Notes: a model not told the origin generated them from the sequence alone. DNA of 64,000 nt from Acetomicrobium thermoterrenum DSM 13490 (GCF_900107215.1 NZ_FNPD01000002.1:186001-250000), one strand, 5' to 3'. Numbered from the stretch's first letter, positions 44,277-52,798 are shown. Made by a program: numbers and translations.

Positions 44277-46001
44277 GTGATTACCTTACCCCAAGGTAAG
44301 AATGAGGACATCTCGATAGTTGTTACAGGAGCAGCCGGTCAAGGCATTCAAACGGTCGAGGATATTCTTGGAAAAGTACTTAAAAGAAGCGGGCTTAACG
44401 TATTTGCCACTAAAGAATATATGTCCCGAGTCAGAGGAGGAAATAACTCTACTGAAATTCGAGTTTCATCAAAGAGCGTACGAGCCTTCGTAAATCGCAT
44501 AGATCTGCTCATTTGTTTAAACAAAGGACTCAGGAATTACCTTAAGGAACGCATCAGCAGCGATACTGTTATAATAGGCGACATAGAGGAAATGGGAAAG
44601 GAATTGGCAGGAAGGGGCCAAATGTTTTTTGACGTACCCTTGCTACATTTTGCCAAAGAGTTAGGTAGCCCCCTATTCGCCAACGTCGTCGCTGCCGGGA
44701 TAATAACGTCCCTTTTTGACGTAGATATGTCCCTTTTGGAACAGTACTTTGACGAAAGATTTGGAGCAAAGGACAAGAGTTTAGTAACCAAGAATATTGA
44801 TGCAGCTAAAAAGGGCTACGAAATAGCACAGGAACTTGCAGAGGACATAACCGTAAAGATGGACCACAACAGCGAAATTGGAAAAGAACTTCTTCTTACA
44901 GGAAGCGATGCAGTGGCTTTGGGAGCAATTGCAGGCGGTTGCAATATGATCTTCGGTTATCCAATGTCCCCTGCAACAGGGGTTCTTTCCTATCTTTCAC
45001 AAGTCGCTGAAGAGTTTGGAATAGTGACCGAACAAACCGAAGATGAAATTTCTGCCATAAACATGGCCATCGGGGGCTGGTACGCTGGCGGCCGTGCCAT
45101 GGTTACGACCTCCGGCGGAGGGTTTGACTTGATGAGCGAAGGGTTGTCCTTAGTCGGGATTGGCGAGAGCCCAATGGTAATACATCTGGGACAACGCCCC
45201 GGGCCGGCTACAGGTCTTGCCACGCGAACTGAACAGGCGGATTTAAATTTAGCCCTCTACGCGGGACATGGCGAATTTCCACGGGCAATACTCGCTCCGG
45301 GTTCGATCCAGGAAGCTTTTTATATGACACAGCATGCCTTTAATTTAGCGGCTCGCTATCAGGTCCCTGTTTTCATTCTCACCGATCAGTATCTTTTAGA
45401 CTCGTCGTATAACCTTCCCGCTTTCTCTTGCGAAGGCCTTAAGGTCGAAAAACATATCGTAAAAACAGATGAATCATACAAACGTTATGTCATAACCGAA
45501 GATGGTGTATCGCCAAGAGGCATTCCGGGCTACGGCAAGGGACTAATAGCCTTTGACAGCAACGAACATGGTGAGACGGGAAGAAATATGGATGAAGATC
45601 CTCAAATTCGAAGCGAAATGAACGCCAAAAGAATGCGCAAACTGAAGGGACTAGAGGAAGACTCTCTTCCGCCTGCACTTTATGGAGACGTAGATTACGA
45701 TGTGCTTTTAATAGGGTGGGGATCTACTAAACATATCATCGAAGAGGCGATAGAGAAATTTTCAAGGCCAAAAACGGCCTTTTTGCAAATAAGACAGCCC
45801 TTCCCGCTGCACAGCTCTACAAAAGATTATTTGAAAAGAGCAAAGGTTATAGTAGACATAGAAGGGAACGCTACGGCTCAAATGGCCAACTTAATTAAGC
45901 TGCTTACCGGCATTGAAGCATCTCATCGAATACTGACATCTTCTGGAATGGAAATTACGGTTGAAGAATTATTAATTAAGCTGCGTTGTTTGCATGTATA
46001 G
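44277..46001 (+). CDS. korA: 2-oxoacid:ferredoxin oxidoreductase, fused gamma-alpha subunit
   Basis: Oxidises 2-oxoacids to acyl-CoA + CO2 with ferredoxin. 574 residues from GTG 44277 (site gggagtgg; the longer start at 44232 has none). N-terminal gamma domain (VVTGAAGQGIQTVEDILGK, RVRGGNNSTEIRVS, about 18-190), then the alpha domain with MIFGYPMSPATGVL, TEQTEDEISAINMAIGGWYAGGRAMVTTSGGG (about 255-290) and QRPGPATGLATRTEQADLNLALYAGHGEFPR. The N-terminal gamma-alpha fusion is characteristic of KorA-type enzymes. korB follows after 15 nt. No separate ferredoxin subunit is present. Confidence 0.9.
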   Translation: MITLPQGKNEDISIVVTGAAGQGIQTVEDILGKVLKRSGLNVFATKEYMSRVRGGNNSTEIRVSSKSVRAFVNRIDLLICLNKGLRNYLKERISSDTVIIGDIEEMGKELAGRGQMFFDVPLLHFAKELGSPLFANVVAAGIITSLFDVDMSLLEQYFDERFGAKDKSLVTKNIDAAKKGYEIAQELAEDITVKMDHNSEIGKELLLTGSDAVALGAIAGGCNMIFGYPMSPATGVLSYLSQVAEEFGIVTEQTEDEISAINMAIGGWYAGGRAMVTTSGGGFDLMSEGLSLVGIGESPMVIHLGQRPGPATGLATRTEQADLNLALYAGHGEFPRAILAPGSIQEAFYMTQHAFNLAARYQVPVFILTDQYLLDSSYNLPAFSCEGLKVEKHIVKTDESYKRYVITEDGVSPRGIPGYGKGLIAFDSNEHGETGRNMDEDPQIRSEMNAKRMRKLKGLEEDSLPPALYGDVDYDVLLIGWGSTKHIIEEAIEKFSRPKTAFLQIRQPFPLHSSTKDYLKRAKVIVDIEGNATAQMANLIKLLTGIEASHRILTSSGMEITVEELLIKLRCLHV

Positions 46002-46016
46002 TTTGGAGGGATAAAA

Positions 46017-46880
46017 ATGACAGATGTTAGAATGTTCGATGTTCCTGGCCCTATAGATATAATGTGGTGTCCCGGTTGTGGCAATTTCCCCATACTTGAC
46101 GCAATCAAAAAAGCCTTGGCCGAGCTCGATCTTACGCCCCAAGACGTGCTGATCTGTTCCGGAATAGGACAGGCCGCTAAACTAAATCACTATGTCAATA
46201 CCCACTTTCTTCATGGCCTCCATGGCCGCTCTATTTCGAACGCTACCGGGGCAAAAGCAGCCAATCCCAAGCTGGTCGTCCTAGACGTTGGAGGAGACGG
46301 CGACAGATATGCTGAAGGGGGAAATCATATAATTCACACAATAAGGCGAAACCCGGATATAACAGCACTCGTTCACGATAACAGGGTTTACGGTTTGACA
46401 AAGGGGCAGGCCTCCCCAACAAGCCCTATGGGATACATATCGCCCACAACCCCGAAAGGAGTGGCAAGCTTGCCTTTGAATCCAATTGCCCTCGCCGTAT
46501 CACTCGACGCTTCTTTCGTTGCTCAAGCCTTTGCAGGAGACATAGAAGAAACAAAAGAGATACTAAAAAAAGCCATATCCCATAAAGGATTTTCTTTTGT
46601 CAACATATTTCAACCCTGCGTCACCTTTAATAAAATCAATACTTATCAATGGTTTAAAGAAAACACATATTATCTTGGAGATGACTACGATGCAAGCGAC
46701 CGAAAGATGGCTTTAGAGAAAGCATTTGAAACGGATAAATTGCCCCTTGGGGTAATATACGTAAACAACAGAAAGACCTTCGAGGAATCTCTGGCAGCTT
46801 ATGAAAATTCCGATAAACCACTTTACGATCGCGACATATCGTGGGATAAACTGACAAAGACTTTTGAGCGCTTTGTTTAA
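46017..46880 (+). CDS. korB: 2-oxoacid:ferredoxin oxidoreductase, beta (TPP-binding) subunit
   Basis: 287 residues. WCPGCGNFPILDAIKKAL (about 20-37) has the cluster cysteines; GLHGRSISNATGAKAANPKLVVLDVGGDGDRYAEGGNH (about 62-99) contains the TPP/Mg GDG motif, followed by DNRVYGLTKGQASPTSP. Partner of the gamma-alpha subunit immediately upstream. With the ADP-forming acyl-CoA synthetase 5 kb away, it completes 2-oxoacid to acid plus ATP. Confidence 0.93.
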   Translation: MTDVRMFDVPGPIDIMWCPGCGNFPILDAIKKALAELDLTPQDVLICSGIGQAAKLNHYVNTHFLHGLHGRSISNATGAKAANPKLVVLDVGGDGDRYAEGGNHIIHTIRRNPDITALVHDNRVYGLTKGQASPTSPMGYISPTTPKGVASLPLNPIALAVSLDASFVAQAFAGDIEETKEILKKAISHKGFSFVNIFQPCVTFNKINTYQWFKENTYYLGDDYDASDRKMALEKAFETDKLPLGVIYVNNRKTFEESLAAYENSDKPLYDRDISWDKLTKTFERFV

Positions 46881-46912
46881 TTGAAATTTAGGATACGTTC
46901 AAAGTTTCCAGA

Positions 46913-46945
46913 AAAGCGGGGGCAAAAATACAATGCCCCCGCTTT
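46913..46945. terminator. Bidirectional terminator between korB and the threonine dehydrogenase gene
   Basis: Twelve-bp GC-rich stem AAAGCGGGGGCA/TGCCCCCGCTTT (46913-46924, 46934-46945), 9-nt loop; TTTT follows on the minus strand. Genes are convergent. Confidence 0.8.
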
Positions 46946-46963
46946 CATCGTTAGATGAAAGTA

Positions 46964-47926
46964 TTACTTATAATCTATCCCCAGCTTTTTCGACAGCTTT
47001 TCAAGCATATCCTTAACCATTGTTGGCAAATCGTACTCGGGATTCCATCCCCACTCCTGTCTGGCACAGCTATCATCGAGCATATCGGGCCATGAATCGG
47101 CAATGCCCTGTTTTACAGGATCTACATCATAGTAAATCTCGAACTCAGGTATATGTTTCTTTATTTCCAAAACAAGCTCCTCGGGAGTAAAGGCCATAGC
47201 CGTAATGTTAAAGGCATTCCTGTGAACAAGCTTTGACGGATCAGCTTCCATCAGGTCGATGGCAGCCTTTAAAGCATCAGGCATATACATCATATCCATG
47301 CGAGTGTCTTTTTTTAGATAACATGTATATTTTTTGTTTTTTAAGGCTTCGTAGAATATTTCAACGGCATAGTCTGTCGTGCCGCCGCCGGGAAGGGTTT
47401 TGTAAGAAATCAATCCAGGATATCTGACTCCACGAGCGTCCACGCCATATTTAAGAAAATAATAATCACACAAGAGCTCTCCCGTCACTTTGGTAACGCC
47501 ATACATGGTATGAGGTCGTTGTATAGTATCCTGTGGGGTTTTCCATTTCGGAGAGCTCGGTCCAAAAGCAGCAATGGAGCTGGGGACAAAGAGAGAGCAT
47601 TTATATTCCCTGGCTATTTCCAGGGCGTTTATCAAACCGGTAACATTTACGTGCCAGGCGCCCATCGGATTTTCTTCTGCCTTTGCGGATAATATGGCCG
47701 GCAGGTGATATATAACGTTAACACCATATTTTTTCACAACATCGACGTATTCATCTGCATTGGCAACATTGACCACTTCGTATGGGCCGCCTTCTGCTAA
47801 TTCGGGGTCCGGGTTGCGCCTATGACCTCCACACACCACATTATCGCTTCCATATTTTTGCCTAAGCGCAGGCACCAGCTCCGAACCGATCTGTCCCGTT
47901 CCGCCCGTGACAAGAATTCTCTTCAA
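46964..47926 (-). CDS. tdh: SDR-type L-threonine 3-dehydrogenase
   Basis: NAD-dependent oxidation of L-threonine to 2-amino-3-ketobutyrate. 320 residues of the extended short-chain dehydrogenase fold (not the zinc MDR type of E. coli). TGGTGQIGSELVPALR (NAD loop, about 7-22), FVPSSIAAFGPSSPK (Ser of the triad), MYGVTKVTGELLCDYY (Tyr/Lys), and RYPGLISYKTLPGGGTTDYAVEIF are signatures of this subgroup. Feeds glycine/acetyl-CoA or aminoacetone formation. Preceded by a dyad at 47975-48004 that may be an operator. Confidence 0.9.
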   Translation of the reverse strand: MKRILVTGGTGQIGSELVPALRQKYGSDNVVCGGHRRNPDPELAEGGPYEVVNVANADEYVDVVKKYGVNVIYHLPAILSAKAEENPMGAWHVNVTGLINALEIAREYKCSLFVPSSIAAFGPSSPKWKTPQDTIQRPHTMYGVTKVTGELLCDYYFLKYGVDARGVRYPGLISYKTLPGGGTTDYAVEIFYEALKNKKYTCYLKKDTRMDMMYMPDALKAAIDLMEADPSKLVHRNAFNITAMAFTPEELVLEIKKHIPEFEIYYDVDPVKQGIADSWPDMLDDSCARQEWGWNPEYDLPTMVKDMLEKLSKKLGIDYK

Positions 47927-48080
47927 TGGTAATCCTCCCTTCGATATTTAACCACAGTCGTCTTTTAATGTACCTCGATCCTCTTTATAAAGTTTAAGGA
48001 TCGAAACTATCTATCATTGCATATCATATATTATATACCTGACTTGTTCTATTATACACATTTCTTGAATTTAGGCTTAG

Positions 48081-48119
48081 AAAAAAGGCTTGCATACATA
48101 ATTGATGCAAGCCTTTTTT
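48081..48119 (-). terminator. Terminator of the ylxM-ffh-...-rplS operon
   Basis: Fifteen-bp perfect stem AAAAAAGGCTTGCAT/ATGCAAGCCTTTTTT (48081-48095, 48105-48119), 9-nt loop, six T. It ends the minus-strand operon 50 nt past the rplS stop. Confidence 0.88.
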
Positions 48120-48123
48120 CTAT

Positions 48124-48156
48124 TTTCAGACAAATTTCAGACAAATTTCAGACAAA
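48124..48156. repeat. Three perfect tandem copies of an 11-bp unit
   Basis: TTTCAGACAAA repeated at 48124-48134, 48135-48145 and 48146-48156 without mismatch, inside the 3' untranslated region of rplS just before the operon terminator. Confidence 0.9.
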
Positions 48157-48168
48157 GCATTATCTCGT

Positions 48169-48516
48169 TTATCTGCGGCGTTCTTTTATGCGGGCAGCTT
48201 TACCGGAAAGCTTTCTCAAATAATACAACTTGGCCCTTCTTACCTTACCATGGCGAACGACCTCTATCTTTTCCACGTTAGGACAGTATAAGGGAAATAT
48301 CCTTTCCACACCAATACCACCGGATACTTTTCTTACAGTAAACGTTTCTCTTAAGCCACCATTTTTCCTGGCAATCACGACACCTTCAAAAACCTGAATT
48401 CTCTCTTTGCCGGCCTCCCTTACCCATACGTGAACTCTAACGGTATCACCAGGCCTGAATTCTGGCAGCTCGCGTTTCTGGTATTGTTTTTCAACTAATG
48501 CAATCCTCGGATCCAT
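48169..48516 (-). CDS. rplS: 50S ribosomal protein L19
   Basis: 115 residues, standard length. [35 protein letters not shown] (about 21-55) and [35 protein letters not shown] are L19 signatures; sits at the 30S-50S interface. Last gene of the operon, 27 nt after trmD. Confidence 0.98.
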   Translation of the reverse strand: MDPRIALVEKQYQKRELPEFRPGDTVRVHVWVREAGKERIQVFEGVVIARKNGGLRETFTVRKVSGGIGVERIFPLYCPNVEKIEVVRHGKVRRAKLYYLRKLSGKAARIKERRR

Positions 48517-48543
48517 TTTTATTTTCCTCCCTCGTTTAAATCT

Positions 48544-49803
48544 TTATCTCCATCCAAAAAGTCGGTCCAACACAACAGCTACTGCGCTCCTTACGGATAA
48601 ATGATTATACTCTCCATTACCTCCCATTATAGGCTTCAAAACCAGATCGACATGGTCAAAAACTTCATCGGCAAGGCCCCAACTTGTGCCAAAGAGAATG
48701 CACAAAGGAACATCTTTTTCAAGTGCTATTCTTTTAAGCTCCAAATAAGGAAGCGCTCCCTTGACTTGTTTGGCAGTCGTAGCCACAACCAAGGGTTTCT
48801 CTCTTTCCTTTTTTTCTATCCAAGCCAAACCTGAGTCAATCGACCCGAAGACCTTAAGTAAGTTTAAAGCCTCGGCCCTCAGCGGATTGAGGCCCATCTC
48901 ATGAGCTTTTTGCCAATGTCCTGCTATTTTGGAAACCATCTCGCGCTGCGACCTAAGGGGAGTAACCACCAAAAACTTATCTACCCCGAAGGTCATGCAA
49001 CTTCTGCTAATATCGTGAAGGTCGAGGCCCGTCACCGCAGAAGTGACCACATTACCGCTTTTATTTAACACAGGATAGTGCGCTAACATTAAATAAACCC
49101 CTTTTGTCAGATAGGGCCTAATTCCAGCTCTGGACAAAAGATCGGGGCGACGCCTAAGCGTTCTGGTAGCGGCCTCCCTTCTTCTCCATGTTGCAGCCTC
49201 TTGATGATTTCCCGACGTAAGCTCTTTTGGAACTCCCAGACCTTGCCAATTAACCGGCCTCGTGTAATGGGGATAATCCAACATTCCCTTATAAAAGGAA
49301 TCCTCCGACACCGCCTCTTCCTTTCCGACCACTCCCGGAATAAGGCGAGAAATGGCGTCAATTATGATCATCGCAGGCAGTTCTCCGCCCGTTAAAACGT
49401 AATCCCCTATGGATATTTCAAGGTCCACACATTTTTCGACGAAACGCTCGTCAATTCCTTCGTAGTGACCGCATATTAACACGATGTGATCCTTCTTAGT
49501 CAACGCCTCCACCAGGTCCTGAGTCAGCACCACCCCCTGGGGCGAAGGATATACAACGCAAGAACCGGCGGATTTGATATCTTCTAAAGCCTTATAAAGA
49601 GGTTCGGGCATTATTACCATTCCGCCACCGCCATAGGAGTAGTCATCTATTTGGCCATATCGGTTCGAGGCGTAATCCCTTAAGTTAACGATCTCGACCT
49701 CAATTTTTGCCTCCTTGACGGCCCTTCCTATAATGCTCATGTTCAAAAAGGCTTCAAAGTACTCCGGAAAAGCAGTCACTACAGAAAAGTGCACTATTCC
49801 CAC
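48544..49803 (-). CDS. trmD: TrmD tRNA (guanine37-N1)-methyltransferase fused to a second SPOUT methyltransferase domain
   Basis: 419 residues, against about 240 for TrmD alone. Residues 1-230 are TrmD: FPEYFEAFLNMSIIGRA, YGGGGMVIMPEPLY, ICGHYEGIDERFVEKCVDLEISIGDYVLTGGELPA (trefoil knot, about 112-146), and DYPHYTRPVNWQGLGVPKEL. Residues about 235-419 (MLAHYPVLNKSGNVVTSAVTGLDLHDISRSC...CILFGTSWGLADEVFDHVDLVLKPI...YNHLSVRSAVAVVLDRLFG) match the COG4752/Methyltrn_RNA_4 SPOUT family, usually a separate neighbouring gene. The start overlaps rimM by 10 nt. The second domain's RNA target is unknown. Confidence 0.92.
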   Translation of the reverse strand: MGIVHFSVVTAFPEYFEAFLNMSIIGRAVKEAKIEVEIVNLRDYASNRYGQIDDYSYGGGGMVIMPEPLYKALEDIKSAGSCVVYPSPQGVVLTQDLVEALTKKDHIVLICGHYEGIDERFVEKCVDLEISIGDYVLTGGELPAMIIIDAISRLIPGVVGKEEAVSEDSFYKGMLDYPHYTRPVNWQGLGVPKELTSGNHQEAATWRRREAATRTLRRRPDLLSRAGIRPYLTKGVYLMLAHYPVLNKSGNVVTSAVTGLDLHDISRSCMTFGVDKFLVVTPLRSQREMVSKIAGHWQKAHEMGLNPLRAEALNLLKVFGSIDSGLAWIEKKEREKPLVVATTAKQVKGALPYLELKRIALEKDVPLCILFGTSWGLADEVFDHVDLVLKPIMGGNGEYNHLSVRSAVAVVLDRLFGWR

Positions 49804-50324
49804 AATCCTTCCAACAAATGCACCTTTACAAAACCGTTATCGATATTGATCTCTTTTACAACTTCTGATATCGCCGGAAGCATGTGCCTTTTTCCCTTTT
49901 CAGTTTCTACAACGTAAACATCATTGCTCCCCGTTGGCATGATTTCCACCAAAGTACCCAGATTGTTGCCCGTATCGTAATCGACGACAGCAAGACCAAG
50001 TAAATCGTCAATCCAGTAGAAACCATCGGGAAGTTCCACTCTTTCTTGAGGTCTGACCATTACAAGGCCACCGCGCAGACTTTCAGCAGCATCCCTATCG
50101 ACTATCTCGTCTACACCTACGATAAATTGCCCCTTGCCAACATGCTCCCGAATCGAATTTATAGTGAGTCGGCACCAAAAAGAACCGTTGGGGCGATAGA
50201 CATCGAGGTAATCCATATCTTTAAAACGCTCAGGAAAGTCCGTTAAAGGCAAAAGCCGTAACTCTCCTTTTATGCCGTGAGCCCCCACAATTCGGCCTAC
50301 GGTAACCAACTCCTCAGAAAACAT
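49794..50324 (-). CDS. rimM: Ribosome maturation factor RimM
   Basis: 176 residues from the ATG at 50324 (GAGGTGAG upstream; the longer GTG start at 50336 overlaps that site). VTVGRIVGAHGIKGELRLLPLTDFPERF (N-terminal barrel), then the PRC barrel with LPDGFYWIDDLLGLAVVDYDTGNNLG and LPAISEVVKEIN. Assists maturation of the 30S head with S19. Between khpA and trmD in the conserved order. Confidence 0.95.
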   Translation of the reverse strand: MFSEELVTVGRIVGAHGIKGELRLLPLTDFPERFKDMDYLDVYRPNGSFWCRLTINSIREHVGKGQFIVGVDEIVDRDAAESLRGGLVMVRPQERVELPDGFYWIDDLLGLAVVDYDTGNNLGTLVEIMPTGSNDVYVVETEKGKRHMLPAISEVVKEINIDNGFVKVHLLEGLWE

Positions 50325-50344
50325 ATGCCATCTCACCTCTTTGG

Positions 50345-50584
50345 TTACTCCTCAACCACTACATCTATTTTATCTTTGGATTTGATGGCCGCTGCCTTGG
50401 CTATAACGCGTATTGACTTGATTGTAGCTCCAGATTTACCGATGACACGACCCATATCTTCCGGGTTCACTTTTATAGACACTTTAACCTTTCCATCCTC
50501 GATTTCTTGTCTTACATCAACGTCGTCCGGCATGGTAACCAACCGGGATACTATTGTTCTTATCAACTCAGCATAATCTGCCAT
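50345..50584 (-). CDS. khpA: KhpA-type KH-domain RNA-binding protein
   Basis: 79 residues. A single KH domain with the GxxG loop in MGRVIGKSGATIKSIRVIAKAAA (about 43-65). Homologs (YlqC/KhpA) partner KhpB and bind many RNAs. Five nt after rpsP in the operon. Confidence 0.93.
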   Translation of the reverse strand: MADYAELIRTIVSRLVTMPDDVDVRQEIEDGKVKVSIKVNPEDMGRVIGKSGATIKSIRVIAKAAAIKSKDKIDVVVEE

Positions 50585-50589
50585 TTACA

Positions 50590-50859
50590 TCAAACCTTCT
50601 TGCTTTCCATAAATTTATCCCACACTCCGACTTTTCGCAAAAGCGACCTGGCCGTTTCAGAAGGCTGAGCACCCACTTTAAGCCAATACATTGCCCTTTC
50701 CTCGTTCACCTTAACATCTGCGGGATCGGTCAAGGGATTGTAGGTGCCTATCATTTCAATGAACTTTCCATCCCTGGGCGAACGGGAATCCGCCACAACC
50801 AACCTGTAAAATGGCCTTTTTTTTCGCCCATGACGAGCCAACCTGATTCTAACTGTCAT
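50590..50859 (-). CDS. rpsP: 30S ribosomal protein S16
   Basis: 89 residues. [41 protein letters not shown] is the S16 signature; [18 protein letters not shown] closes the protein. Needed for 30S assembly. Located 12 nt after ffh. Confidence 0.98.
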   Translation of the reverse strand: MTVRIRLARHGRKKRPFYRLVVADSRSPRDGKFIEMIGTYNPLTDPADVKVNEERAMYWLKVGAQPSETARSLLRKVGVWDKFMESKKV

Positions 50860-50871
50860 ATATTACACCTC

Positions 50872-52209
50872 CTAAAATAATCCCTTTGGAAGTTTAAGGC
50901 CCTTGAACTTGCCCTTACCCTTTCCAAAGCGCTTAAATATCTCCTTCATTTGCTCGTATTGTTTTAAAACTTGATTTACCATTTGAACACTCGTACCGGA
51001 ACCGCTTGCAATTCTTCTTTTTCTGCTTCCCTTTATAATCTCGGGTTTCTTTCTTTCTTCCGGCGTCATCGAGAGTATGACAGCTTCGACATGTTTAATG
51101 CGCCTAAAATCTATATCTGACACTTGAGACTTAACCTTTCCCGGAAGAGGGAGCATATCCATAACCTTGTCAAGTGGTCCTAACTTTTGAACTTGTCTAA
51201 GCTGGACCAACAAATCATCAAGGGTAAACTTGTTGTCTTGGAGGTTTTTTTGAACTCGTTCGATTTCTTTGGTGTCGCCAGATTTCTGTATTTTTTCGAG
51301 CAGGCCCTCCATATCTCCCATTCCAAGTATACGTTGGGCCATTCGTGTAGCGTCAAACTCCTCCAAATCTTCCAGGTGTTCTCCTACCCCAACGAGCTTA
51401 ATTGGAACACCTGTGGCTGCCTTTACAGCAAGAGCGGCACCTCCGCGAGCGTCTCCATCGAGCTTGGTTAAAACCACACCCGTTATGCCGGCTTTTTCTT
51501 TAAAGGCCTCGGCTACGTTAACTCCCTCCTGACCCGTCATGGAATCGATAACTAAAAGCACCTCACTGGGATCCAGAAGTTTATGCATCTGCTCCAGTTC
51601 TGTCATAAGGTCATCGTCAATATGTAAACGTCCTGCAGTATCAAATATTATGACATCAATCAAATGAGCATCGGCATAGCTCAAAGCCTTTCTAGTCACA
51701 TCCATCACGTTGCCCGAACCAGCCTCTTCGGGACCGAAAAAAAGTATACGAGCTTTTTCAGCCAGTACTTTCAACTGTTTTACAGCAGCAGGACGACGTA
51801 GATCACAGGCCACGACCATAGGTTTGTGGCTGTCAGATATCTTCAGCGCCAGTTTTACTGCCGTGGTGGTCTTACCGGAACCTTGTAATCCGACCAACAT
51901 AAATACCGATGGCGGTTTAGCGGCGAAATTTAGCCTTTCTTTCTTGCCACCCATCAGGTTGCAAAGCTCTTCATATACGACGGCATACACTTGCTGCGCT
52001 GGGGTTATCGACGACAAGACTTCTTGTCCCAGGCAACGTTCTTTAATGCGTTCTACCAAATCCTTTGCTATTTTGTAGTTTACATCCGCCTCGAGGAGCG
52101 CTCTTCTGACCTCGCGAAGTGCATCATTGATATCTTCTTCAGTAAGTCTCCCCTTGCCTCTTAACTTGGAAAATATCCCTTCCAGCCGTTCCTTCAAGGA
52201 ATCAAACAT
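50872..52209 (-). CDS. ffh: Signal recognition particle protein Ffh
   Basis: GTPase that with SRP RNA targets nascent membrane proteins to FtsY. 445 residues from the ATG at 52209. N domain (1-85), G domain with GLQGSGKTTTAVKLALKI (G1, about 104), DTAGRLHIDDDLM, VLTKLDGDARGGAAL, and the Met-rich M domain (about 300-445) with GSRKRRIASGSGTSVQMVNQVLKQYEQMKE. The start overlaps ylxM by 8 nt. The SRP RNA gene is not in the window. Confidence 0.97.
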   Translation of the reverse strand: MFDSLKERLEGIFSKLRGKGRLTEEDINDALREVRRALLEADVNYKIAKDLVERIKERCLGQEVLSSITPAQQVYAVVYEELCNLMGGKKERLNFAAKPPSVFMLVGLQGSGKTTTAVKLALKISDSHKPMVVACDLRRPAAVKQLKVLAEKARILFFGPEEAGSGNVMDVTRKALSYADAHLIDVIIFDTAGRLHIDDDLMTELEQMHKLLDPSEVLLVIDSMTGQEGVNVAEAFKEKAGITGVVLTKLDGDARGGAALAVKAATGVPIKLVGVGEHLEDLEEFDATRMAQRILGMGDMEGLLEKIQKSGDTKEIERVQKNLQDNKFTLDDLLVQLRQVQKLGPLDKVMDMLPLPGKVKSQVSDIDFRRIKHVEAVILSMTPEERKKPEIIKGSRKRRIASGSGTSVQMVNQVLKQYEQMKEIFKRFGKGKGKFKGLKLPKGLF

Positions 52210-52582
52210 CTTGATCACCTATCTTTCTCAATTCCGAAAGCAATTCTGACATTTTCGATTTAAATTCTTCCGAAAGTTCTTTTTCGTGCTGATCTAACAA
52301 TTTTTCCAGATTTTTCTTATATTCCTCAAGAGCAAGTAAGGTTCGTTTAAAACCCACTACTTCCTCTATTTCAACCAACCTCTTTCGCGCACGTTGAAGG
52401 AGCTCAAAAACCCCTTGTCGGCTAACCTCTATGGCATCAGCTACCTCTGATAAAGACCAATCGGACATTTCGTGAAGCTCAAAGGCCTTTCTCTGCTTAT
52501 CGGTCAAAAGACCGCCATAGATATCGTAAAGCAAGCTCATCTCGATTCGAGACTTCAAAAAATCCTCACACTTATCTGCCAT
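52202..52582 (-). CDS. ylxM: YlxM/p13-like SRP-associated DNA-binding protein
   Basis: 126 residues. LYDIYGGLLTDKQRKAFELHEMSDWSLSEVADAIEVSRQGVFELLQRARKRL (about 15-66) is a sigma70 region-4-like helix-turn-helix that defines the UPF0122/YlxM family. The C-terminal half is a charged coiled coil (about 75-120). Family members are always next to ffh and can stimulate SRP GTPase activity. Its start lies just after a hairpin whose 3' arm contains the ribosome site GGGGAGA. Confidence 0.92.
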   Translation of the reverse strand: MADKCEDFLKSRIEMSLLYDIYGGLLTDKQRKAFELHEMSDWSLSEVADAIEVSRQGVFELLQRARKRLVEIEEVVGFKRTLLALEEYKKNLEKLLDQHEKELSEEFKSKMSELLSELRKIGDQDV

Positions 52583-52588
52583 AAAAAA

Positions 52589-52635
52589 TCTCCCCGCTCA
52601 AAGCCTTTAGCAATAACAAAACCTGAGCGGGAAGA
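52589..52635 (-). promoter_or_regulatory. Hairpin overlapping the ylxM ribosome-binding site
   Basis: Minus strand: a 12-bp stem (one G-U) between 52624-52635 and 52589-52600 with a 23-nt loop. The 3' arm holds the ribosome site GGGGAGA and is followed by TTTTTT and then the ylxM ATG. It could act as an attenuator or hide the ribosome site. The predicted start at about 52628 would shorten the usable stem to roughly 7 bp. Confidence 0.55.
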
Positions 52636-52663
52636 TTATATATCCGACATAAATTGATGTCAA
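52635..52663 (-). promoter_or_regulatory. Sigma-A promoter of the ylxM-ffh-rpsP-khpA-rimM-trmD-rplS operon
   Basis: Minus strand TTGACA (complement of 52658-52663), 17-bp spacer, TATAAT (complement of 52635-52640). Both hexamers and spacing are consensus. Confidence 0.85.
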
Positions 52664-52798
52664 CGACAAAACGTTTACAGACTGATTGAAGCCATCAATA
52701 AGCAACTCTTCATATGACATTTGACCCCAAATGAACACAGCAAGATTCTACACTATAGCTTGCTCAATACCTCTTTAAGTCCTTTCTATGTAATATTA

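Noticed and set aside
48124-48156. CRISPR array
   Set aside because: The 11-bp units are contiguous with no spacers and no cas genes are present.
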